Assembly: GCA_026002045.1 (NCBI GenBank)
Contig: BOAV01000039.1
Coordinates: 1 to 22,606, forward strand
DNA from: Spirochaetia bacterium
GTDB taxonomy: Bacteria > Spirochaetota > Spirochaetia > Treponematales > Breznakiellaceae
Reading direction: 5' to 3'
Length of the DNA stretch: 22,606 nt
Made by a program: the position numbers and the translations under genes. This document shows positions 15,663 through 22,598 of the stretch, one piece after another; positions within the stretch are counted from its first letter, which is position 1, and each line of letters begins with the position of its first letter. The notes below the pieces were generated by a model. The model ran no database searches and was not told the DNA's origin. It saw only the letters and a list, made by a program, of their open reading frames with translations.

Positions 15663-16382
15663 TTACTCCCCCGTGTTCTCCGTGTTTACATCGGGTTTTT
15701 GCTCCAAATCCACTTTTAACGCATCTTTAATTTCATCGGGGCTGACACGCATCTCTTTCCACTGAAACAAACGTTCGTTATAATCAGTAAAATAGACAGA
15801 ATAAGCATCCCGTTCAGGCACCTGAATAGAAAATTGGCCGTCGCTGTCCGTCGAAACTTCAAAGTAGGATCCATAAGGAGTATACCCTGATTCATTGCCG
15901 CTGTCACTCGGGTAGACAACAGAGACCCTAATTCCCGAAAGCGGTTCACCCGTTTCTTTGGAGCGTACCGTCCCGCGAATCACCGCAACCTGACTTTCCC
16001 TGGAAAGGCTCACCGCCAGGGGCTCCGCGATTTCATCCCGGGGAATAGTTATATCTTTGTATGAAAAATATCCGCCGTTTTTAAAGCCGTCAATATCGCT
16101 AAACCAGACCGTGTAAGAATCTTCTTCATGCACGTAGAGAAGGAAGCGCCCGTCGCTATCGGTATTAACATAGGGCCATTCACCATATCTGACACTAATT
16201 CCCGCGACCGGCTCGCCCGTTTCTTCGGAGAAAACCCTCCCCTCAACGGGAATCGTATAGCTGCTGAGATCGGGCTGACGCTGTCCATATCCGGCATGAA
16301 CCAACATCGGCATCGCCGTTGCCCCTAAGGCTATATATACATTTCTCAGTATCAGGCGCGCCTTTTCAAGGATTTTTCCCAT
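15663..16382 (-). CDS. Exported two-repeat beta-sandwich protein, radical SAM partner (copy B)
   Basis: This 239-residue protein is a close tandem paralogue of the next gene downstream; the first 25 residues are identical (MGKILEKARLILRNVYIALG onward). It has the same N-terminal hydrophobic segment ending HAGYG and the same two CarboxypepD_reg-like repeats, at about 43-127 and 132-228. Differences cluster in the second repeat, where copy B has about ten extra residues (near 158-171, rich in S, G and Y), and in the C-terminal tail. It has no cysteine. ATG 16382 has GGGAG seven bases upstream. It starts 37 bp after the argD stop, with no convincing promoter in that gap, so it is probably expressed with the arginine genes. 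Its role is unknown; exported location and modification by the adjacent radical SAM enzyme are inferences. Confidence 0.8.
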   Translation of the reverse strand: MGKILEKARLILRNVYIALGATAMPMLVHAGYGQRQPDLSSYTIPVEGRVFSEETGEPVAGISVRYGEWPYVNTDSDGRFLLYVHEEDSYTVWFSDIDGFKNGGYFSYKDITIPRDEIAEPLAVSLSRESQVAVIRGTVRSKETGEPLSGIRVSVVYPSDSGNESGYTPYGSYFEVSTDSDGQFSIQVPERDAYSVYFTDYNERLFQWKEMRVSPDEIKDALKVDLEQKPDVNTENTGE

Positions 16383-16419
16383 GTTTATTCTCCCGTACTT
16401 TACAAAAGGATCTTCCGGG

Positions 16420-17616
16420 TTACAGACAGGCCCGCAGTATCTCTAAGCCCTGTTCGATTTCAGCGTCACTGATGATGTAGGGCGGCAGGAAACGCAGGGT
16501 GTTTTTTCCGGCGCTCAAAATAAGCAGCCCCGGCGTTTTCGCGTCTGCCCGTGTAATGGCCTTTTCCAAAATCGGCCAAGCTTCTTCGGTGATGTCCACG
16601 CCGATCATCAATCCTTTGCCCCGGACTTCCTTAACCTTGGGGGAGTTCCAGGACTTGATGATGTGCTGAATCTTTTCACCCTTCCGGGCAATTTCCTTTA
16701 AGAATGAAGGATTGTTGACGGTCTCCAAAACCACGAGCCCGGCGGCGGCGGCGATGGGGTTGCCCCCGAAGGTGGAGCCGTGGTCGCTCGTCTGTAAAAC
16801 ATCGGCGGCCTTTTCCCCCGCAAGAACCGCCCCCACGGGGATGCCCCCGGAAAGGCCCTTTGCCAGGGTAACCACATCGGGTTTGACGCCTAAACCATGC
16901 TCGTCATGGTAAGCCTCGCAGGCAAGGAATGTCCCGGTCCGGCCAAGGCCGCACTGGACTTCGTCAAACATGAGGAGGATGTCCCGCTCGGCGCAGAACT
17001 TTGCCGCTGCCGCGATGTACTCCGCGCTCTGGGATTTGATGCCGCTTTCACCCTGGATGGCTTCGATGAGAAGACCCGCCACGGTGGATTTATCCAGGGC
17101 CTTGTCCAGGGCGTCGATGTCCCCGGATTCCACATAGGCAAAGCCTTCAGTAAAGGGCCCGAAATCCTTGTGGAACACATCCTGCCCGGTGGCGGACAGG
17201 GTAGTGATGGTCCTGCCGTGGAAGCTGCCTTTAAGGGTGACAATCTGATGCCGCCCCGGACCGTACTTGCCCAGCGAATATTTCCGGGCGATCTTGACGG
17301 CCCCCTCGTTGGCCTCCGCCCCGGAGTTTGCAAGGAAGACCTTCTTCATCCCCGCACCGGCGCAGGCGGCGATGAGCTTTTCCGCAAAGGCCGCAGAGAC
17401 ATCGCTCTGGTAATAATTGCAGACATGGTTCAGCCTGGCCGCCTGTTCCGCAATGGCCTTAACCAGCGGCGGGTATGCGTGGCCCAAACTGTTCACCGCA
17501 ATCCCGGCGGTAAAATCCAGGTACTTCTTCCCGTTCACATCCGTAAGCCAAGCCCCCTCGCCCCTGGCGAAGGTCACCGGCAGCCGGTGGTAAGTATTCA
17601 TAAAAACGTCAGCCAT
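16420..17616 (-). CDS. argD: Acetylornithine aminotransferase ArgD
   Basis: ArgD converts N-acetylglutamate semialdehyde plus glutamate to N-acetylornithine, using pyridoxal phosphate, in the cytoplasm. The 398-residue protein has the class III aminotransferase signatures LANSGAEANEGAVKIARKY (95-113), FDEVQCGLGRTG (217-228, with cofactor-binding D218) and TLAKGLSGGIPVG, with K253 as the Schiff-base lysine. ATG 17616 was chosen because AGGAG lies seven bases upstream and the protein then starts MADVFMNTYHRLP, normal for the family. An upstream in-frame ATG at 17658 would place coding sequence inside the intergenic hairpin and is rejected. Relatives can also act on succinyl-diaminopimelate or ornithine, but the argC-argJ-argB context favours arginine synthesis. 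Confidence 0.95.
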   Translation of the reverse strand: MADVFMNTYHRLPVTFARGEGAWLTDVNGKKYLDFTAGIAVNSLGHAYPPLVKAIAEQAARLNHVCNYYQSDVSAAFAEKLIAACAGAGMKKVFLANSGAEANEGAVKIARKYSLGKYGPGRHQIVTLKGSFHGRTITTLSATGQDVFHKDFGPFTEGFAYVESGDIDALDKALDKSTVAGLLIEAIQGESGIKSQSAEYIAAAAKFCAERDILLMFDEVQCGLGRTGTFLACEAYHDEHGLGVKPDVVTLAKGLSGGIPVGAVLAGEKAADVLQTSDHGSTFGGNPIAAAAGLVVLETVNNPSFLKEIARKGEKIQHIIKSWNSPKVKEVRGKGLMIGVDITEEAWPILEKAITRADAKTPGLLILSAGKNTLRFLPPYIISDAEIEQGLEILRACL

Positions 17617-17641
17617 AATATGCTCCTGTAGTTTAAGTACA

Positions 17642-17682
17642 TGAGTTTTACAAAGCAACCTTTGGTTGCTTTGTAAAACTCA
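17642..17682. repeat. Perfect 19-bp inverted repeat with 3-nt loop in the argB-argD gap
   Basis: Arms at 17642-17660 and 17664-17682 are perfectly complementary over 19 bp around a TTT loop (AAA on the message strand). It lies between argB and argD and ends 26 bp before the argD start codon. It lacks a following U-run on the message strand, so it is more like an RNA processing or stabilising hairpin than a terminator. Confidence 0.9.
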
Positions 17683-17684
17683 AA

Positions 17685-17711
17685 GAGTAAATCGGCAAAG
17701 CCGATTTACTC
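17685..17711. repeat. Perfect 12-bp inverted repeat that contains the argB stop codon
   Basis: GAGTAAATCGGC (17685-17696) and GCCGATTTACTC (17700-17711) are perfect complements around an AAA loop. On the message strand the first arm holds the last sense codon GAG and stop codon TAA of argB. It lies two bases from the 19-bp hairpin, forming a pair with the same loop size. Confidence 0.9.
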
Positions 17712-18584
17712 AATCATCGTACCGATTCCCTCATCGGTAAAAAGTTCGATTAAGAGCGCGTGGGGAAGGCGGCCATCGATGATGTGGGCCTTCTTCACCC
17801 CCCCGTCAAGCGCGGTGGTGCAGCACTCCACCTTGGGGATCATCCCCTTGCTCACGATCCCCTCTTTTTTAAGGGCCTCAAGCTCTGCACGGGTGGCTTC
17901 CTTGATGAGGGAATCGGGGTTCTGTACATCACGTAAAATGCCCCGCACATCGGTCATCAATATGAGCTTCTCCGCCTTCACCGCGGCGGCGACCCTGGCG
18001 GCGGCGGTGTCGGCGTTGACGTTGAGGGCGCGCCCCGCATCGACTCCGATACCGAAGGCCACCGATGACAGCACCGGAATGGCCCCCGAATCCAGCACCG
18101 TGTTCAGGGTAGAGATATCCACTTCCTCAATTTCCCCGACCAGGCCCAGATCCTCGCCGTTAGCGGCCTTGAGCCGCCGGGCCTTGAGCATGGCCCCGTC
18201 GATGCCGCAGAGCCCGATAGCCTTGCCCCCGGCGGCTTCGATGAGGGCGGTGATATCCTTGTTGACTTTCCCGCAGAGGACCATCTGGACGACCTCCATG
18301 GTTTCCTCATCGGTGTAGCGGAGCCCCTGGACGAAACGGCTTTCCTTGCCGGTCTTTTTCAGGAGCGCCTCGATCTCCGGCCCCCCGCCGTGGACCAGCA
18401 CGGTACGGATGCCCACGCAGTTCATCAGGATCACATCCTGGATCACCGCGTTTTTCAGTTCTTCGTTGATCATGGCGTTCCCGCCGTATTTGACCACCAC
18501 GGTCTTGCCCCGGTAGCGCTGGATATAGGGCAGCGCATGGATGAGGGTCTCGGCCCGCTGGCCGTTGGTTACTGTTTCTTTCAT
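17706..18584 (-). CDS. argB: Acetylglutamate kinase ArgB
   Basis: ArgB phosphorylates N-acetylglutamate at the gamma-carboxylate using ATP, usually the controlled step of cyclic arginine synthesis. The 292-residue protein has VVKYGGNAM (30-38, with K32), the substrate loop LVHGGGPEI (63-71) and NVNADTAAARVAAAVKAEKLILMTDVRGIL near the ATP site. It has an N-terminal helix-like extension before the first strand (AETLIHALPYIQRYRGKTVV), similar to the arginine-inhibited hexameric kinases of Pseudomonas and Thermotoga; feedback inhibition is therefore likely but inferred. ATG 18584 has AAGGGA at normal spacing and lies 10 nt after the argJ stop. The stop codon is embedded in a perfect hairpin. Confidence 0.96.
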   Translation of the reverse strand: MKETVTNGQRAETLIHALPYIQRYRGKTVVVKYGGNAMINEELKNAVIQDVILMNCVGIRTVLVHGGGPEIEALLKKTGKESRFVQGLRYTDEETMEVVQMVLCGKVNKDITALIEAAGGKAIGLCGIDGAMLKARRLKAANGEDLGLVGEIEEVDISTLNTVLDSGAIPVLSSVAFGIGVDAGRALNVNADTAAARVAAAVKAEKLILMTDVRGILRDVQNPDSLIKEATRAELEALKKEGIVSKGMIPKVECCTTALDGGVKKAHIIDGRLPHALLIELFTDEGIGTMIE

Positions 18585-18594
18585 TATGTCCCTT

Positions 18595-19818
18595 CTATGA
18601 GCGGTAATCGCCGTTTATCTTAACATAATCGTAGGTAAGATCGCAGCCCCAAACCGCGGCGCTTCCTATGCCGCCTGAAAGTTTAACGTTGATTTCGATC
18701 TCTTCTTCGAGAAGAATTTTCTTGGCCTCTTCTTCGGAAAATTGAACCGGCGCCCCCTGCTTATAGACCAGAATGCTGCCTTTGGCGCTGGCAAAAAAAA
18801 CATCGGTCTTGTCGGGATCGAAGTCCGCGCCGGAGTAGCCCATGGCGCAGAGGACCCGGCCCCAGTTGGCGTCTGCCCCAAAACAGGCGGCCTTGACCAG
18901 GCTTGATGAAGCAATCGATTTTGCCAGTGTTTCTGCGGTGTCCTCATCCTTCGCGCCCTTTACGCTTATGGTAACCAGCCGTGTTGCCCCCTCCCCGTCC
19001 CGGGCCATGGCACGGGCAAGTTTGATGCAGACATCTTCCAGGGCTTCAGCGAAAAGCTGATAATCTGTTCCTTCGATATTGATGAGAGCATTACCGGCCT
19101 CACCGTTTGCCATGACCAGGATCGTGTCGTTGGTAGAGGTGTCCCCGTCCACGGTGACCCGGTTAAAGGAATGTTTGACCGCAGCGCGCAAAGCTCGATC
19201 CAGCAGTTCCCGGTTGATGGCGGCATCGGTGGTGACAAAGCAGAGCATGGTGGCCATGTTGGGATGGATCATCCCGGAGCCCTTGGTCATGCCCCCGATC
19301 CGCACGGTTTTGCCGCCGATTTCCAGTTCCACCGAGGCTGCCTTTTTCCGGGTGTCGGTGGTCATGATCGCTTCCAGTGCCGCCTCGTGCCCCGCCTCAT
19401 CCCCGCGGATGCTGCTCGCCAATGCGCCGATGCTGGATTCCACGGCGGTTATAGGAAAAGGCACCCCGATGACCCCGGTGGAGGCCACCGCCACATTGTC
19501 CGCCTTCAGGGCGAATTCATCTGCGGCAAGAGCCGCCATACGCCGGGCCGCGGCAAGACCCGCCTCCCCGGTACAGGCGTTGGCGTTCCCCGAATTGGCG
19601 ATCACCGCCTGGCATTTACCGTCCGCAAGGTGATCCCGGCTCACCAGGACACTGGCGGCCTTGACCCGGTTCATGGTAAACATCGCAGCCGCAACGCAGG
19701 GCTTCTCCGAATAGATAAGGCCCAGGTCCCGCTTTTTGGACGAAGCCTTAATCCCGCACCAAATACCGCCCGCCTTGAAGCCCCTGGGGGCGCAGACACC
19801 GCCGCTTATATCTTTCAT
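18595..19818 (-). CDS. argJ: Ornithine acetyltransferase ArgJ
   Basis: ArgJ moves the acetyl group from N-acetylornithine to glutamate, making ornithine and regenerating N-acetylglutamate; some forms also use acetyl-CoA. The 407-residue protein is made as a precursor that cleaves itself. The conserved site TKGSGMIHPNMATML is present, with the expected break before T190, which becomes the N-terminal nucleophile of the beta chain. STGVIGVPFPI near 113 is part of the oxyanion region. Whether it is bifunctional cannot be read from sequence; no argA is visible nearby. ATG 19818 has GAGGAG upstream. Between this gene and argC lies the 150-bp gap holding the second CACAGAG hairpin. Confidence 0.96.
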   Translation of the reverse strand: MKDISGGVCAPRGFKAGGIWCGIKASSKKRDLGLIYSEKPCVAAAMFTMNRVKAASVLVSRDHLADGKCQAVIANSGNANACTGEAGLAAARRMAALAADEFALKADNVAVASTGVIGVPFPITAVESSIGALASSIRGDEAGHEAALEAIMTTDTRKKAASVELEIGGKTVRIGGMTKGSGMIHPNMATMLCFVTTDAAINRELLDRALRAAVKHSFNRVTVDGDTSTNDTILVMANGEAGNALINIEGTDYQLFAEALEDVCIKLARAMARDGEGATRLVTISVKGAKDEDTAETLAKSIASSSLVKAACFGADANWGRVLCAMGYSGADFDPDKTDVFFASAKGSILVYKQGAPVQFSEEEAKKILLEEEIEINVKLSGGIGSAAVWGCDLTYDYVKINGDYRS

Positions 19819-19848
19819 CTTTTGCTCCTCAAATAATTAAGAATATTA

Positions 19849-19947
19849 ACCACAGAGGGCACAGAGGTTTCACAGAGGACACAGAGAATAAAAAATTTTT
19901 ATCTTCCTCTGTGATCTCTGTGTTCTTCCCTCTGTGTCCTCTGTGGT
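19849..19947. repeat. Large imperfect inverted repeat built of CACAGAG units (copy 2)
   Basis: The outer arms at 19849-19867 and 19929-19947 match at 18 of 19 positions. Inner arms carry further CACAGAG-type units on the left and CTCTGTG-type units on the right, around an AT-rich centre (AAAAATTTTT). The unit sequence, AT-rich loop and placement between two same-strand genes match copy 1 at 2601-2733. It occupies most of the argC-argJ gap (19819-19969). Confidence 0.88.
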
Positions 19948-19969
19948 TTCTCTTCTCTTCATCTTTTCC

Positions 19970-21109
19970 CTAAAACAGCGCCGGCACCGCGTTCAGCCCG
20001 GCGGTTTCATCGTAACCAAAAATGATATTCATGTTCTGCACCGCCTGCCCCGCCGCGCCCTTCACCATGTTGTCGATGGCGCTGACGATGATCGCCGTGG
20101 TCCCCATGGGATCCAGATGTACCGATATATCGCAGAAGTTGGACTGCCGTACCCGGTTGGTGGCGGCAATCACCCCTGCGGGGAGGACCCGCACAAAGGG
20201 CTCGTCTTTATAAAAATCGGTGTAGACCTGACGGATTTCATCGGTTTTGGCGGTGATTTCCTTTGAGGGAGGCCGGGGCGCTCCGGCGGAAACACCGCCC
20301 GGCCGCCAGCCTCCAGCCAATGGAATGTAGATCGTGCCGAGTATCCCCCGGTTCATGGGAACCAGGTGGGGGGTAAAGATCACGGAAACGGTGCCAGGCA
20401 CCATTTCGGCCATGAAGGCCAGATTCCGGCTGATCTCGGGGGTGTGCCGGTGGGCTCCCACCTTGTAGGGGGCCGCCGAGTCGGCGCATTCGGGATAATG
20501 GAAGGACTGCAAAGGCTCCCGGCCGCCCCCGGTTACCCCGGAGGCGGCGTCGGCGATGATCGTTGCGCCGGGGGCGGCGATACCCTTGACCAGTGCGGGA
20601 AAGGCCCCCAGGGATGTTGCCGTGGGATAGCAGCCGGGATTACCAATAATCACCGGGCCCGGCTTACCGGCTGCCCCTCCTGCGGCGGCCAATTCCTTAA
20701 TCCGTAGCCGGTTCAGTTCCGGAAGGCCGTAGACTGAAAACTTCCGCAGTTCCGGGTGCACGTAGGGCTTGCCGTACCAGGCGGTGTAGGTCTCTTCATC
20801 ATCATCAAAACGGAAATCCGCGGACAAATCGATATAGGGGATACCCTTGTCCGCCGCAGCCCTGGCATAGGGCTCCCCCACCCCATTGGGCAGACTGGCA
20901 AAGACCACGTCCGAGGCGGCAATCACCGCCTCGGCCTTTTCCAGCACTGCGGAGATACGTCCCAGAAAATTGGGGTAGACCTTTTCAATCCGGTCCCCCT
21001 CAAAACTCACCGAAGCAAGGGACAGTTTATCAACATGGGGATGCCCCGAAAGGATTCTGACCAGTTCGGCCCCCGCATATCCGGTGGCGCCAATAATACC
21101 TGCAACCAT
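19970..21109 (-). CDS. argC: N-acetyl-gamma-glutamyl-phosphate reductase ArgC
   Basis: ArgC reduces N-acetylglutamyl phosphate to the semialdehyde with NADPH. The 379-residue protein has the nucleotide loop GATGYAGAELVR (7-18), the catalytic cysteine C160 in IGNPGCYPTATSLG, and the catalytic His region GAHRHTPEI (H222). It is about 30 residues longer than common ArgC, partly through a Gly/Pro-rich insert near 276-300 (GGWRPGGVSAGAPRPP). ATG 21109 has GGAGGG eight bases upstream. It is the first gene of the argC-argJ-argB-argD series; a terminator-like hairpin and an ARG-box-like palindrome lie upstream. Confidence 0.96.
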   Translation of the reverse strand: MVAGIIGATGYAGAELVRILSGHPHVDKLSLASVSFEGDRIEKVYPNFLGRISAVLEKAEAVIAASDVVFASLPNGVGEPYARAAADKGIPYIDLSADFRFDDDEETYTAWYGKPYVHPELRKFSVYGLPELNRLRIKELAAAGGAAGKPGPVIIGNPGCYPTATSLGAFPALVKGIAAPGATIIADAASGVTGGGREPLQSFHYPECADSAAPYKVGAHRHTPEISRNLAFMAEMVPGTVSVIFTPHLVPMNRGILGTIYIPLAGGWRPGGVSAGAPRPPSKEITAKTDEIRQVYTDFYKDEPFVRVLPAGVIAATNRVRQSNFCDISVHLDPMGTTAIIVSAIDNMVKGAAGQAVQNMNIIFGYDETAGLNAVPALF

Positions 21110-21133
21110 AGACTAAACCCTCCAAAATGTTCC

Positions 21134-21158
21134 AAAAAACAGGGCTTCCCCCGTTTTT
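21134..21158 (-). terminator. Terminator-like hairpin in the argC leader
   Basis: On the minus strand AAAACGGGG (21149-21157) pairs with CCCTGTTTT (21136-21144), with one G-U pair and a GAAG loop. A run of six T follows at 21134-21139. It could end transcription of the lipoprotein gene to the right. It ends only 24 nt from the argC start, too close for a whole promoter to fit in between, so argC transcripts probably pass through it, which suggests attenuation. The plus strand also ends in a T-run. Confidence 0.55.
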
Positions 21159-21273
21159 AACCATTAAAATCAAAATTGAGCGAATTGTATATAGGACGAT
21201 AGCTTCAACGGAGGCGGGTGAGGGAGGGAACGGAAAACGATCTGCAATAATATGCTTTCATATGTCCATTTTT

Positions 21274-21287
21274 TGCATAAATATTCA
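21274..21287. promoter_or_regulatory. ARG-box-like palindrome upstream of argC
   Basis: On the minus strand the bases read TGAATATTTATGCA, a 5-4-5 palindrome close to the ArgR/AhrC operator pattern TGAAT-WWWW-ATKCA. It sits next to a perfect TTGACA (21292-21297 on the plus coordinates, minus strand) and about 20 bp before a possible -10 TATTAT (21247-21252, minus strand), though no well-spaced -35/-10 pair could be fixed. An ArgR-type regulator would repress the arg operon here; none is encoded in the window. The rest of the 287-bp gap 21110-21396 holds only the hairpin listed separately and no convincing gene. Confidence 0.45.
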
Positions 21288-21396
21288 TTTTTGTCAATAG
21301 GGTATTGCAGGGGATAGGCAATAAGTATTTTCCGGTGAAGGGGACAGGGGATTGGGCGTAAGTAAGCGCGGATAGTGCCCTGCGCTCCTAACAACA

Positions 21397-22422
21397 TTAT
21401 CTCCTTATAATCTCAATTAATTGAAATAATGCTTTTTTTGATTCAGGCGGATAAACCAGGTATGGCCATGAATGCATCATGCCGGCTCCCTGAACAAATT
21501 CCGTATAAACGTCATGTTGCTCCAGACGTTTTATCAGTGATTCCGCTTGCGGAAAAAACATTTCCTGTGTCCCTGAAAATATATACGTTGGAGGCATTCC
21601 GGTAAAATCTGCGTCGAATACAAAATCTGCATTTAGTATTGTTTTAAAAAAAACATTTTTACTGCTCTCTATTTTTAATAATGCAGGCAGCGTCTCTAAC
21701 ATTTTCATTGTACATATTACATCCTCTTTCTCAAGTTGAAACATTGCATTCAAAATTAAGGGGTTATCGTCTATTATGAGGGCGGGCGAAATCAGTATAA
21801 GCTTATCCGGTAACGGAAGGTCCGGCGATAGTGCTTTTATATACTGACAAAGAACCAATGCCAAATCCGCACCGGAAGAATCCCCCAAGAAAATAATTTC
21901 TCTGTCAGGAAACGTATTGCGCATATCGGCGTAAGCTTCCATGAGCATGAATACTATTCCTTCAATCGTGGCATCAGGTAAAAGCGGGTGTGCGGGAAGC
22001 CAAATAGGTATGGATAATTCATTCATAAGTATTTCAATGTTTTTCCAATGCATATCCATGGTTTCATAAACAAAACCTCCGCCATGGATAAAAAATATCG
22101 CTTTTGATTCCGGGGTAACGGTTTTTCGGGGGTTTATTTGATAGCATGGTCTTCCACTAAATGTCTTTTCGGTAACAGCAAATTTTTTTGTAATATATTT
22201 GGGCGGCGGCGATTCCTTCGTTTTGTGCGTTTCCAAATATGCCGACAATGCTTCTGTATCAAGGGAGAACAATTCTTTTTGACCTGTTCCCGCCGCATAG
22301 GATTTTACAGCTTTATACGTTAAGCTGGTCTTGGTTGTGTTATCGGTTTGATGTGATGTGGTTGCACAGCCGGTAAGCAGTATTATAAATGCCAATACTA
22401 GCGGAAATTTACATATTGTCAT
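21397..22422 (-). CDS. Lipoprotein alpha/beta hydrolase, hormone-sensitive lipase/esterase type
   Basis: This 341-residue protein starts with a lipoprotein signal peptide (FPLVLAFIILLTGC, cysteine 19 as the lipid site), so it should be anchored to a membrane outside the cytoplasm. The hydrolase domain has the oxyanion loop HGGGF followed by about 75 residues to the nucleophile elbow GDSSGAD, the pattern of the hormone-sensitive-lipase family. The catalytic His is probably in GMMHSW near 315. In the usual position of the catalytic Asp the sequence reads SGTQEMFF, so a Glu may serve, or another acid is used. The substrate is unknown; short-chain esters are typical of relatives. ATG 22422 has only a weak ribosome site. 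The gene is clearly AT-richer than the arg genes beside it, which hints at a different origin. Confidence 0.87.
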   Translation of the reverse strand: MTICKFPLVLAFIILLTGCATTSHQTDNTTKTSLTYKAVKSYAAGTGQKELFSLDTEALSAYLETHKTKESPPPKYITKKFAVTEKTFSGRPCYQINPRKTVTPESKAIFFIHGGGFVYETMDMHWKNIEILMNELSIPIWLPAHPLLPDATIEGIVFMLMEAYADMRNTFPDREIIFLGDSSGADLALVLCQYIKALSPDLPLPDKLILISPALIIDDNPLILNAMFQLEKEDVICTMKMLETLPALLKIESSKNVFFKTILNADFVFDADFTGMPPTYIFSGTQEMFFPQAESLIKRLEQHDVYTEFVQGAGMMHSWPYLVYPPESKKALFQLIEIIRR

Positions 22423-22495
22423 TCTGCATATCTTCTTGAGGCAATATTATACATTATTCAGGACAATCCGTCAATGGTTCGCATAGCCTCACGTT

Positions 22496-22542
22496 AAATC
22501 TAACCATGGAGCCGGACGAATCTCATGTAAAAATCTAACCAT
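22496..22542. repeat. 12-bp direct repeat AAATCTAACCAT, two copies
   Basis: AAATCTAACCAT occurs at 22496-22507 and again at 22531-22542, 35 bp apart, in the AT-rich gap upstream of the lipoprotein gene. Two copies on the same strand could be regulator sites, or the edge of a mobile or repeat element that continues outside the window. Otherwise the stretch 22423-22598 shows no gene. Confidence 0.5.
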
Positions 22543-22598
22543 AGCCAACTACAATCAAACCCTAAAACAAGAAGTTTGGGGGCACCGTGGAGTTGACC

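Noticed and set aside
16897..17631. 244-codon open frame on the plus strand, opposite argD
   Set aside because: Shadow frame of a well-supported aminotransferase gene.
17617..17658. Upstream ATG start giving a 14-residue longer ArgD
   Set aside because: The extension is encoded by the intergenic hairpin and lacks a ribosome site, while ATG 17616 has AGGAG at good spacing and the normal family N-terminus.
19171..19836. 221-codon open frame on the plus strand, opposite argJ
   Set aside because: Shadow frame with low-complexity G/H/R-rich composition and no domain.
19849..19947. Short repeated units suggesting a CRISPR array
   Set aside because: Units are about 10 bp, contiguous and mirrored around a centre, with no spacers; this is a hairpin repeat, not a CRISPR array.
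21292..21297. Perfect TTGACA on the minus strand as part of an argC promoter
   Set aside because: No acceptable -10 hexamer lies 15-19 bp downstream, so it is mentioned only as context for the ARG-box-like site.
21170..21397. 75-codon open frame on the minus strand, starting on the stop codon of the lipoprotein gene after AAGGAGATA
   Set aside because: The ribosome-site match lies within the last codons of the hydrolase, spacing to the ATG is too short, the product shows no family features, and it overlaps the candidate arg operator. A small peptide cannot be fully excluded.
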